The notes: generated by a model not told the origin, from the letters alone. Counted from the first letter of the stretch, positions 17,901-24,010 are shown. The stretch: DNA of 55,148 bases from Leptotrichia hongkongensis (GCF_041538065.1 NZ_JBGORW010000012.1:1-55148); one strand, 5' to 3'. Made by a program: numbers and translations.

Positions 17901-18494
17901 TTATTACAAAGTTTGTTATTTAGAATACTGCATAGACTTGCGGGTTATACTTCGCTTTGGGAAAGAGATTTACAATTTAAATTAAAAGGGGAATTTCCTG
18001 AAGATAAGTATATTGATGAAATATTTAATTCTGATAGAAATAATAATCAAAAGTATAAAAGCGGTGGAATAGCGTATAAATATGTTGATTTTTTAATTGA
18101 AAAAGAAGAAGGGAAAAGAGCTGGTAAAAATAAAGTTAAAAAAAGATCGGAAAAAGAAGGAAGTTTCATAATAAGAAATTATATAGCTCACTTTAATTAT
18201 ATTCCTGCTGCAGAAAAATCTATTTTAGAAATGCTGGAAGAATTGAGAGAGTTGCTAAAATACGATAGAAAGCTAAAAAATGCGGTTATGAAATCTGTAA
18301 AGGATATTTTTAAAGAATATGGATTTATTCTAGAATTTGAAATATCTCATGAAAGTAATAGTAAAAAAATAAAAGTGTTAGATGTAAAATCAGAAAAAAT
18401 AAAACATTTAAAAAATAATGGATTAGTAACAACAAGAAACTCTGAAGATTTATGCAATCTTGTAAAAGTGATGTTAGAATATAAAAAATCTTAA
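14928..18494 (+). CDS. cas13a: CRISPR-associated RNA-guided ribonuclease Cas13a (C2c2), subtype VI-A
   Basis: A single-protein effector that processes its own crRNA, binds target RNA complementary to the spacer and then cleaves RNA in cis and in trans. The 1188-aa protein begins MKVTKIDGLSHKKFEDEGKL as in other Leptotrichia enzymes. HEPN1 has the catalytic pair R513/H518 in SIRHKVVHY, and HEPN2 has R1083/H1088 in IRNYIAHF; both R-x4-H motifs are intact. Other family blocks are NYVRNCGKYNYHMENGDIAT, FVNKNIPFVPSFTKLY and FNDLNLLQSLLFRILHRLAG. From memory it is closest to the second, less studied Cas13a of L. wadei. The ribosome binding site (AAAGTGGG) is weaker than those of the neighbours. cas1 follows after 19 nt, so cas13a-cas1-cas2 is one operon. 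Base composition is even more A-rich than in flanking housekeeping genes. Confidence 0.97.
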   Translation: MKVTKIDGLSHKKFEDEGKLVKFRDNKNINEMKERLEKLKELKLDNYIKNPENVKNEDKEAEKETKIRRTNLKKYFSEIILREKDKKYLLVKTKKFKNINQEMDYYDIKKKENQQEIFDVLKEILELEIKENQEENIDFDSEKLKEAFEKDFIKKVSKIEAVKKSLEINRANYKKDFVEIGNDKYENVKGENKRSRVYEYYKKSETHEKFRKNITEAFEKLYTEENIKELYSKIEEVLKKTHLKSIVREFYQNEIIGESEFSEKGEDGISILYNQIIRSNEKKEKFVKFLENIENLQLKELTKSQIFYKYFLENEELDDENIKNVFCYFVEIEVNDLLKGNVYRVSKIYENKIKNTFEYNKLKKLVINKLENKLNNYVRNCGKYNYHMENGDIATSDINMRNRQTEAFLRSIIGVSSFGYFSLRNILGVNDDDFYEIEEDLTEKKNNLLENAKKDITNKNFFKEVVDKSFEKKGIYSIKENLKMFYGDSFDDADEDELKQFFVNMLNAITSIRHKVVHYNMNTNSENIFNFSDIEVSRLLKNIFEKETDKRELKLKIFRQLNSAGVFDYWESWKIKKYLENIEFKFVNKNIPFVPSFTKLYNRIDNLKGSNALNLGYINIPKRKEARDSQIYLLKNIYYGEFVEKFVNNNDNFEKLFREIIEINKNAGRNKQTNFYKLEKFEALKENTPTEYLEKLQSLHQINYDREKIEEDKDIYVDFVQKIFLKGFINYLQESDSLKSLNLLNLKKDEAIANKKSFYAEKLKLWQNNGSNLSKMPEEIYDYIKKIKITKINYSDRMSIFYLLLKLIDHRELTNLRGNLEKYESINKNEIYSEELNIVNLVSLDNNKVRANFNLKPEDIGKFLKTETSIKNINQLNNFSEIFADGENVIKHRSFYNIKKYGILDLLEKIVAKADLKITKEEIKEYKTLQKELEKNDFYKIQENIHRKYNQKPNWISRIENKKDFNDYKKAIENIQNYTQLKNKIEFNDLNLLQSLLFRILHRLAGYTSLWERDLQFKLKGEFPEDKYIDEIFNSDRNNNQKYKSGGIAYKYVDFLIEKEEGKRAGKNKVKKRSEKEGSFIIRNYIAHFNYIPAAEKSILEMLEELRELLKYDRKLKNAVMKSVKDIFKEYGFILEFEISHESNSKKIKVLDVKSEKIKHLKNNGLVTTRNSEDLCNLVKVMLEYKKS

Positions 18495-18513
18495 AAATAA
18501 AAGGAGACTGATT

Positions 18514-19431
18514 ATGTCTAGTGTTGTTCATATTACAAATGCAAATGAATTATCAATTTCAAACAATCAGCTTGTTATGTCAAATATTGAGATAGAGAAT
18601 AATAAGCAAGTTAATAAAATTTCATTAAAAGATATATTGGCAATAATAATTGAAAACTGTAGATGTAAAATTACTGGAATATTGCAATTAAGATTAAGTG
18701 AGAAAAATATTCCATTAATAATATGTAATGAAAAGCATCAACCAGTACTTCATTCATTAGGTTTGTATAATCATTTTCAAGTAACGATGAGAATAAATGA
18801 GCAAGTAAATTGGTTAGACATAAAAAAAGATGAAATTTGGGAAAAAATAGTAATTCAAAAAATTAAGAATCAAAGAAATTTATTACAATTTTTGGAGAAA
18901 TCAGAAAATACGATATCAAAACTAAAAATGTATGAAGAAAATATTTCTAAAGAAAAAAAAGAAGCAGAACATCAGGAAGCAATTGCGGCGAGAATGTATT
19001 TTCAGGAACTCTTTGGAAAAAATTTTAAAAGGTTTAATGATGATGGCATAAATTCGGCTTTAAATTATGGTTATGCACTTTTAAGAAGTCTAATTTCTTC
19101 AAAAATTGTTGCCAAAGGTTTTCATCCTAGTTTAGGTATTCATCATAAATCACAATTTAATAACTATAATTTTGCAGATGATATTATTGAAATATTTAGA
19201 CCGATGGTAGATTATGTTGTTTATTTTAATCAAAAAGAAGAAGCTGAGTTAAGTAAAGAATTGAGACAAAATCTATTATTAATATTAACTCAAAAAGTGT
19301 ATTGGAAAAATAAAAAATATGAGTTGTCACAGGTAATTGATTATTTTTTAGATAATATCAGAAATTATTTTATTGATGAAAATACAAAAATTGAAATACC
19401 AGAACTAAGGATTGATGATTATGAGTATTAA
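18514..19431 (+). CDS. cas1: CRISPR integrase Cas1
   Basis: The catalytic subunit of the Cas1-Cas2 integrase that inserts new spacers at the leader end. The 305-aa protein has the all-beta N-terminal domain and the helical catalytic domain. Metal-binding residues are visible: E155 in HQEAIAARMYFQELFG, H210/H211 in LGIHHKSQFNNYNFADD and D222/D223 in the same block. The GLYNHF and GFHPSLGIHH segments place it with the type II-like Cas1 proteins usually found with Cas13a in Leptotrichia. AAAAGGAG precedes the ATG. Its stop overlaps the start of cas2 by 11 nt, suggesting coupled translation. Confidence 0.96.
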   Translation: MSSVVHITNANELSISNNQLVMSNIEIENNKQVNKISLKDILAIIIENCRCKITGILQLRLSEKNIPLIICNEKHQPVLHSLGLYNHFQVTMRINEQVNWLDIKKDEIWEKIVIQKIKNQRNLLQFLEKSENTISKLKMYEENISKEKKEAEHQEAIAARMYFQELFGKNFKRFNDDGINSALNYGYALLRSLISSKIVAKGFHPSLGIHHKSQFNNYNFADDIIEIFRPMVDYVVYFNQKEEAELSKELRQNLLLILTQKVYWKNKKYELSQVIDYFLDNIRNYFIDENTKIEIPELRIDDYEY

Positions 19432-19744
19432 TTATGTGGGTTTATTGATGTATGATTTTCCTATGAAAACGGGAGAAGAAAGAAAAGAATATACAACTTT
19501 TAGAAAAGAGATAATAAAAAGAGGCTACTATCAAATACAAAAATCAGTTTACATTGTAAGCACAAGTACAAAAGAAAAATTAAATGTTATTGAAAAACAA
19601 TTATCAATGCTAGTTCCCTCAAATTCATCTGTTAGAACTTTAACATTAACAGACGATCAATTTAATAAGATGAAAATTTTATCAGGAGAGTTAGCTTTTG
19701 GAGAAAAAATATTAAAAAAGCAAAATCGTATCTTAGAGTATTGA
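19421..19744 (+). CDS. cas2: CRISPR integrase subunit Cas2
   Basis: The small ferredoxin-fold dimer that bridges two Cas1 dimers. The N-terminal strand YVGLLMYDFPM carries the family Asp, followed by EERKEYTTFRKEIIKRGYYQIQKSVYIV. The length from the chosen start is 107 aa. Starts at TTG 19412 and ATG 19415 are in frame, but AAGG at 19407-19410 is best spaced for the ATG at 19421. The start overlaps the end of cas1. The stop codon coincides with the likely -35 box of the array leader. Confidence 0.95.
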   Translation: MSINYVGLLMYDFPMKTGEERKEYTTFRKEIIKRGYYQIQKSVYIVSTSTKEKLNVIEKQLSMLVPSNSSVRTLTLTDDQFNKMKILSGELAFGEKILKKQNRILEY

Positions 19745-19825
19745 TTTTTGGTAAATTTGTGATAGAATATAAATAGAGGGTTCTCTATATCGACAAATAT
19801 CCCATTCAATATTCGGATGGGATAT
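19741..19825 (+). promoter_or_regulatory. CRISPR leader with promoter and hairpin touching the first repeat
   Basis: TTGATT at 19741-19746 and TAGAAT at 19763-19768 with a 16-nt spacer form a likely pre-crRNA promoter. ATATCCCAT at 19797-19805 pairs perfectly with ATGGGATAT at 19817-19825, whose last five bases are the first bases of repeat 1. The leader therefore contains a cruciform-capable site at the expected integration point. Confidence 0.6.
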
Positions 19826-20263
19826 AGATAACCCCAAAAACGAAGGGGTCTAAAACCTGTCACCAAATTCTTTAACTTTCCCAATATTGATATAGATAAC
19901 CCCAAAAACGAAGGGGTCTAAAACAAATAATGGTGTCAAATGGTCGTTATGTTGTTGATATAGATAACCCCAAAAACGAAGGGGTCTAAAACTCCTGAAA
20001 ATACACCTATACCAGCACCTTATGGATATAGATAACCCCAAAAACGAAGGGGTCTAAAACCTCTGTACCACTTGCTAAAGTAGTTTTACTATGATATAGA
20101 TAACCCCAAAAACGAAGGGGTCTAAAACCTTCTTTATTCATTTTATTCTCCTTATAATATGATATAGATAACCCCAAAAACGAAGGGGTCTAAAACCATA
20201 ATAAATCAACTCCTTGTCGAAAAAACTGATATAGATAACCCCAAAAACGAAGGGATCTAAAAC
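19821..20263 (+). CRISPR. Type VI-A CRISPR array, 7 repeats and 6 spacers
   Basis: The 36-nt repeats begin GATATAGATAACCCC, have the loop AAAAACGAA, pair CCCC with GGGG and end TCTAAAAC. Repeats start at 19821, 19889, 19957, 20025, 20093, 20161 and 20228. Spacers are 32, 32, 32, 32, 32 and 31 nt. The last repeat differs at one base (GGGATC instead of GGGGTC) and marks the leader-distal end. The ...AAAAC 3' end and the leader beside cas2 show transcription to the right, so each crRNA carries the repeat as a 5' handle, as for Cas13a. No spacer matches another part of this window. Spacers 5 and 6 are antisense to sequences that look like ribosome binding sites with start codons. Confidence 0.98.
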
Positions 20264-20348
20264 CTAAATTTGGCTTGTATTAAAGATATTTTTTGTACAG
20301 GTAATTAATGCTAAGTTAAAACAGAAATTATATTTTATGTTAGTTGCT

Positions 20349-20373
20349 AACAAGGAGTCTTGTCTCCCTTGTT
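20349..20373 (+). repeat. Hairpin repeat AACAAGG/CCTTGTT
   Basis: A 7-bp stem around AGTCTTGTCTC, downstream of the array. A closely similar hairpin (CAAGGAGTCAAGACCCCTTG) is at 41380-41399. It has no T-run, so it is not a standard terminator. The sequence from 20264 to 20460 otherwise holds no gene. Confidence 0.4.
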
Positions 20374-20460
20374 AAAAAACCATAACTAATCTACTATTCA
20401 AATGGGAAATAGTACAAAAATTAAAATGTATAATATTTTGAAAAAAATTTAAAAAAAGTA

Positions 20461-20489
20461 TTGACTACGTATCAAATACGTGGTATACT
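20461..20489 (+). promoter_or_regulatory. Micropeptide unit 1 promoter with operator-like inverted repeat
   Basis: TTGACT, 17 nt, TATACT. The spacer holds the perfect inverted repeat ACGTAT-CAA-ATACGT (20467-20481). The same layout is found at hicA and at unit 2. Confidence 0.75.
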
Positions 20490-20539
20490 AAGTTTGTAAA
20501 TCAAAAAGAACAAATTAAATAAATTATGGAGGTACCAAT

Positions 20540-20617
20540 ATGTTAAAATTAGTATTAGGTGGATTAGCTTTAGTTGGAGCTGTAAAAGAGTTTGTGGAAT
20601 ATTTGGAAGAATTATAG
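20540..20617 (+). CDS. Hydrophobic micropeptide, unit 1 (25 aa)
   Basis: Family not recognised. The peptide starts MLKLVLGGLALVGAVKEF and ends in the acidic EYLEEL, so one short hydrophobic or amphipathic helix is followed by a negative tail. ATGGAGGT lies 8 nt before the start. A near copy, with MLGLLLGG, VGAV and EYLEEL kept, is encoded in unit 2, and the reading frame and both ends are conserved despite base changes and a three-codon length difference. This supports a real product. It could be a membrane-active peptide, a toxin-like peptide or a leader peptide; nothing in the sequence decides this. Confidence 0.55.
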   Translation: MLKLVLGGLALVGAVKEFVEYLEEL

Positions 20618-20626
20618 AAATCAGAA

Positions 20627-20652
20627 TTTTATTAGGGTAAAACCTAATAAAA
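20627..20652 (+). promoter_or_regulatory. Hairpin between the two unit 1 ORFs
   Basis: A perfect 10-bp stem TTTTATTAGG / CCTAATAAAA with a 6-nt loop, retained base for base in unit 2. There is no T-run after it, so it may stabilise or process the message instead of ending it. Confidence 0.5.
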
Positions 20653-20668
20653 AATTTTCTAAAAAACA

Positions 20669-20695
20669 CTCAATACGTATTAAAAACGTATTGAG
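20669..20695 (+). promoter_or_regulatory. Perfect ACGT inverted repeat before micropeptide 2, unit 1
   Basis: CTCAATACGT and ACGTATTGAG, 10 bp each with a 7-nt gap, end just before the ribosome binding site AAAGGAGG. In unit 2 one arm base changes to give a G-U pair (CTTAATACGT), so the RNA stem is kept. The hicA leader has a comparable ACGT hairpin at the same place. Confidence 0.6.
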
Positions 20696-20712
20696 AGAAA
20701 GGAGGTTTAGAA

Positions 20713-20757
20713 ATGGGAGATATAAATATAGATATTGATGTAGACTTTAACTTTTAA
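20713..20757 (+). CDS. Acidic 14-aa micropeptide, unit 1
   Basis: MGDINIDIDVDFNF. From residue 4 on, hydrophobic and polar residues alternate strictly (I-N-I-D-I-D-V-D-F-N-F), the pattern of an amphipathic beta strand. A strong AAAGGAGG lies 8 nt upstream. Unit 2 encodes the same peptide with a single change (D11 to N). Function unknown. It could be a metal-binding, aggregating or antitoxin-like peptide, or the remains of a longer gene whose start region and stop are both preserved. Confidence 0.5.
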   Translation: MGDINIDIDVDFNF

Positions 20758-20817
20758 AAAAGTTTGTGAATAAAAAAAATGAAGAAAGTTTTATCAATTC
20801 CTTCATTTTTATAAAAT

Positions 20818-20927
20818 ATACTCAAACCTATTTAAAATTAAATCACTAAAAATTATATTTTAGGGTTTGAGTAAAATAATCATAACTTTTTATTTTGGTT
20901 TTAAAGCAGTTTTAATATATTTAAGAA
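20818..20927 (+). repeat. Promoter-proximal MITE-like repeat, copy C2
   Basis: Ends ACTCAAACC (20820-20828) and GGGTTTGAGT (20863-20872) are inverted, followed by the conserved tail TTTTGGTTTTA and TTTTAATATATTT. It separates the two micropeptide units and lies directly upstream of the 25-aa ORF at 20939. Confidence 0.6.
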
Positions 20928-20938
20928 TGGAGATATTT

Positions 20939-21016
20939 ATGGGCGTGTTAGATAGATTGTTAGAAGATGTAAATATTACAAAAGGAATCGTAACAGATAC
21001 CGTGGATAAATATTAA
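20939..21016 (+). CDS. Small ORF between the micropeptide units (25 aa)
   Basis: Not recognised. The peptide begins MGVLDRLLEDVNITKG and ends DTVDKY, acidic and probably helical at the start. GGAG lies 8 nt before the ATG. There is no second copy in the window to support it, so it is less certain than the duplicated ORFs. Repeat C2 upstream may provide its promoter. Confidence 0.35.
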   Translation: MGVLDRLLEDVNITKGIVTDTVDKY

Positions 21017-21043
21017 TCAAAATAAAAAATTTAAAAAAAGGTA

Positions 21044-21072
21044 TTGACTACGGATTGAATACGTGTTATACT
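21044..21072 (+). promoter_or_regulatory. Micropeptide unit 2 promoter with inverted repeat
   Basis: TTGACT, 17 nt, TATACT, with ACGGAT-TGA-ATACGT in the spacer, one mismatch away from the perfect repeat in unit 1. Confidence 0.75.
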
Positions 21073-21125
21073 TAGTTTGTAAGTTATTAAGAAATAAAAA
21101 CAAATAAAATTATGGAGGTACTAAT

Positions 21126-21194
21126 ATGTTAGGATTATTATTAGGTGGCTTATCAGTAGTAGGAGCTGTAGTAGAGTATTTGGAAGAATTATAG
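21126..21194 (+). CDS. Hydrophobic micropeptide, unit 2 (22 aa)
   Basis: Begins MLGLLLGGLSVVGAVV and ends EYLEEL. It is the paralogue of the 25-aa peptide of unit 1, lacking three residues before the acidic tail. The start follows ATGGAGGT at the same spacing. Conservation of the hydrophobic block, VGAV and the acidic end, with silent and conservative changes between, favours selection on the protein. Function unknown. Confidence 0.55.
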   Translation: MLGLLLGGLSVVGAVVEYLEEL

Positions 21195-21245
21195 AAATCA
21201 GAATTTTATTAGGGTAAAACCTAATAAAAAATTTTCTTAAAAACA

Positions 21246-21272
21246 CTTAATACGTGTTAAAAACGTATTGAG
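21246..21272 (+). promoter_or_regulatory. ACGT inverted repeat before micropeptide 2, unit 2
   Basis: CTTAATACGT and ACGTATTGAG with a 7-nt gap, ending just before GGAAGGAGG. The one mismatch in DNA is a G-U pair in RNA. Confidence 0.55.
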
Positions 21273-21289
21273 GGGAAGGAGGTTTAAAA

Positions 21290-21334
21290 ATGGGAGATAT
21301 AAATATAGATATTGATGTAAATTTTAACTTTTAA
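21290..21334 (+). CDS. Acidic 14-aa micropeptide, unit 2
   Basis: MGDINIDIDVNFNF, identical to the unit 1 peptide except N for D at position 11, with the alternating beta-strand pattern kept. GGAAGGAGG lies upstream. A terminator follows 36 nt after the stop. Function unknown. Confidence 0.5.
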   Translation: MGDINIDIDVNFNF

Positions 21335-21369
21335 ATAAGTTTATTGCTGAAAAATTTATGAAATTTTAG

Positions 21370-21405
21370 ATAATCGTTGTTGTAAAAGACGGCGGTTATT
21401 TTTTT
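21370..21405 (+). terminator. Terminator closing the micropeptide region
   Basis: ATAATCGTTGTT pairs with AGACGGCGGTTAT (with G-U pairs) and is followed by seven T. A near-identical terminator in the opposite direction is at 24150-24185. Confidence 0.75.
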
Positions 21406-21688
21406 GTATTGTTATGAGGACTTACCTTTTTCACAATCAAACTATGGAAAGAGGTGCTAAGTTATGATTAACAGGACTTTCTAGTATTTATTATTCTAGT
21501 TGTGTATTTCTAGTTTAGTAAGATTAAATAGAAGCTGTTAATTCGTTCTTGAATATTTCAGCCTCACAGATTTTAATGTACCTGTGGAGTTTTTATATTG
21601 TAGTAAAAAAAGAATTTGGGAAATAAAAGAGAAGTGTGTTAAAATAAGAATAGAAAGATATGTGGCTGGGAAAGGAGTGTTTACAGAA
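21406..21688. other. Gap upstream of the COG3044 ATPase gene
   Basis: No supported gene. An in-frame ATG at 21584 would extend the ATPase by 35 residues with a sequence not seen in the family; it is treated as leader. Short coding-like stretches occur but have no start or binding site. Confidence 0.3.
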
Positions 21689-23392
21689 ATGAAAAATTAT
21701 AAAGAATTAGAAAAAATATTATTTTCAATGGATGGGAAAAGTTATTCGGCATATAAGTCGCTTAAAGGGGAATATAGGTTTGAAAAGTATGTTCTTGCGA
21801 TTGATCACATGCAGTCGGATCCTTATGCTCCGCCTTCAAAAATGAGAATTATAATGGATAGGAAAATTTGCGGAATTCCTTATGAGTTGACGGATACGAA
21901 GGATAAGAATATTGCAGTTTCGGATTTTCTTACGAGAAATTTTTACAGGGAAATTCAGAAAAGTGGAAATGACAGTACAGGAACTGGGGGAAGTGGAAGA
22001 ATTTTTATTGACAGGTGCGGACAGGAAATTTTGGAAAGAACTTCGGTTATGATAAAGGGAGATAAAGTTGAAGTGAGGTTTGAAATGGGGATGCCTGCGA
22101 GAGGCAGACGGATAATGGGAAAAGCCGCACAGAAAATTATTTTTGAGCAGTTGCCTGAAATTGTGGAAAAATCCATTGTTTATGATAATTTGAATAAAAA
22201 AGCGTTAAATGAGCAGGTAATTCTAGTGATGGATCAGGAATATGCGAGAAAAATGTTGAAGGAAAAAGGGCTTGTTGCATTTGTGGCTAATGATTCTGTG
22301 CTTCCACGTGAAAGTGGAGTTTCGGATAGACCTATGAAAAATGCAGTTAAGTTTAAAAGTCCAGAAAAATTTGAGATTACATTAAAGCTTCCAAGTGGGA
22401 AAGAAATAAGCGGAATGGGAATTCCCAAAGGAATTACGCTAATTGTGGGTGGAGGTTATCACGGTAAATCCACGTTGCTTGCGGCACTTGAAAGAGGGGT
22501 TTACAATCACATTGCTCAAGATGGGCGTGAATTTATAATTTCTGAATTGGATGCGGTAAAAATACGTGCAGAAGATGGAAGAAATGTGGAAAAGGTGAAT
22601 ATAAGCGGATTTATTAATAACTTGCCACAAAATAAAGATACAAGGGCTTTTTCTACTGAAAATGCTAGTGGAAGTACCTCGCAGGCGGCAAATGTGGCAG
22701 AAGCACTGGAATATGGGACTTCTTTACTTCTAATAGATGAGGATACTTCGGCTACTAATTTTATGATTCGTGACGGAAGAATGCAAAAACTTGTAGTAAA
22801 GGAGAAAGAGCCGATAACACCGTTTATTGACAGGGTAAAGGAACTTTATGACGATTTTGGAGTTTCTACGATATTGATTGTCGGCGGCTCTGGAGATTAT
22901 TTTGATGTGGCAAATCATGTTATAATGATGGATGAATATGTGCCAAAAGATGTAACGGAAAAAGCAAAAGAGATTGCAAAATTAGATGAAAACAAGCGAG
23001 AATTTTCTTCAAATGATAAATTTCAAGGAGTTACACAGCGTATTCCACTCAAAAAAAGTTTTTCACAATCTGGAAAACTGGATAAAACCAAAGCCAAAGG
23101 GAAATACAGCATTCTATATGGAAAAGAATTAATCGACATTTCCGGGCTGGAGCAGCTTGTGGATGACAGCCAGACAAACTGCATTGCTGTAATGGTTGAC
23201 TATTTTAAAAATAAGGTGCTAGATGAAAAATTGACACTTTCGCAAGCGGCTGACAGGATTTATGAAAAGATTGAAAAGGACGGGCTTGATTCAATTTCTT
23301 CGTACACAGGGCATCCAGGAAATTTGGCATTGCCTAGAAAGCAGGAATTTTGTGGGGCGGTGAATAGGTATAGGAAGTTGAAAATAAAATAA
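21689..23392 (+). CDS. Predicted ATPase of the ABC class (COG3044, PF09818)
   Basis: A stand-alone P-loop ATPase without membrane domain. The N-terminus MKNYKELEKILFSMDGKSYS, then IDHMQSDPYAPPSKMRI, is characteristic of COG3044. The Walker A motif is GGGYHGKSTLL (about residues 253-263), and the Walker B is LLLIDEDTSATNFMIRD. A C-terminal region with the conserved GHPGNLALPRKQE closes the protein. The 567-aa length is typical. The start at 21689 is favoured because AAAGGAG lies 11 nt upstream and the protein then begins where the family begins. Cellular role is not established in bacteria; a trypanosome relative (MRB1590) is an RNA-editing ATPase, which hints at RNA binding. A hairpin terminator follows the gene. 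Confidence 0.88.
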   Translation: MKNYKELEKILFSMDGKSYSAYKSLKGEYRFEKYVLAIDHMQSDPYAPPSKMRIIMDRKICGIPYELTDTKDKNIAVSDFLTRNFYREIQKSGNDSTGTGGSGRIFIDRCGQEILERTSVMIKGDKVEVRFEMGMPARGRRIMGKAAQKIIFEQLPEIVEKSIVYDNLNKKALNEQVILVMDQEYARKMLKEKGLVAFVANDSVLPRESGVSDRPMKNAVKFKSPEKFEITLKLPSGKEISGMGIPKGITLIVGGGYHGKSTLLAALERGVYNHIAQDGREFIISELDAVKIRAEDGRNVEKVNISGFINNLPQNKDTRAFSTENASGSTSQAANVAEALEYGTSLLLIDEDTSATNFMIRDGRMQKLVVKEKEPITPFIDRVKELYDDFGVSTILIVGGSGDYFDVANHVIMMDEYVPKDVTEKAKEIAKLDENKREFSSNDKFQGVTQRIPLKKSFSQSGKLDKTKAKGKYSILYGKELIDISGLEQLVDDSQTNCIAVMVDYFKNKVLDEKLTLSQAADRIYEKIEKDGLDSISSYTGHPGNLALPRKQEFCGAVNRYRKLKIK

Positions 23393-23406
23393 TCTTTTTA
23401 TAAAGC

Positions 23407-23436
23407 AAGGGAAATCAATCGCCATTTCCCTTTATT
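23407..23436 (+). terminator. Terminator after the COG3044 ATPase gene
   Basis: AAGGGAAAT / ATTTCCCTT, a 9-bp stem with an 8-nt loop and a short T-rich tail. Confidence 0.6.
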
Positions 23437-24010
23437 TCGCAATAAAAGTTATTTTAACAAATTTAAATAATGGCATATTAAAGATAATGGCGAAAGTGCT
23501 ACGCACTAACCCTGGCTCGTCTAAGTATTTTTTTGAAATATTCCCAAATTTTATTTGGGGAAGTAGTCTAAATATTTATTTTTTGGATAAACCTGAATTA
23601 CTACGAAAACGAAACTCGCTAACGCTCACTTTCGCAAATAAAGACTATAACAACTCCATAAAACATATTTACTATAAAGGTTCTAGCGAAAGAAACACAT
23701 AAATGTGTTTAGTCGTTTTCATTCCAAAAAAATCACGACATTCTATATTAAATTATAAAGATTATCATATTTAAGTTTTAAGCTTTTACATTTTAAAAAT
23801 ACTAAATAAGCAAAATTTTGTTAAAGGAAAAATAACTAAATACGAATGTATTTCTTTCGCCATAATTTTTATAAAACTAAAACTTATTTATGTAAAAATA
23901 ACTCTTATTTGCGAAAGTGAGCGTAGTTTTACGAAGCGAGTTTTATTTTTTCTTTATAAGAAAGTTTTGCGTAAGCGGGGTTGTAAGGGCATGGCGTCTG
24001 ATGCCCTTAC
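23437..24010. repeat. Modular intergenic repeat block B, copy 1
   Basis: Several blocks recur in inverted orientation at 28050-28500. One contains GCTACGCACTAACCC and CTCGTCTAAG. Another contains CTCGCTAACGCTCACTTTCGC. A third contains GTTTTGCGTAAGCGGGGTTG. The last, at about 23977-24005, contains GGGCATGGCGTCTGATGCCC, itself a hairpin. No gene is supported, although a 71-codon frame crosses part of it. The element looks like a composite of smaller palindromic repeats. Confidence 0.6.

Noticed and set aside
19657..20041. Two overlapping minus-strand frames in the CRISPR array
   Set aside because: They are translations of the repeats and spacers; the array structure explains them.
20264..20460. 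Possible tracrRNA or anti-repeat beside the array
   Set aside because: No sequence complementary to the repeat is present outside the array, and Cas13a needs none.
23487..23702. 71-codon frame within repeat block B
   Set aside because: Lies wholly in a repeated palindromic element that recurs in inverted form at 28 kb with the frame broken.
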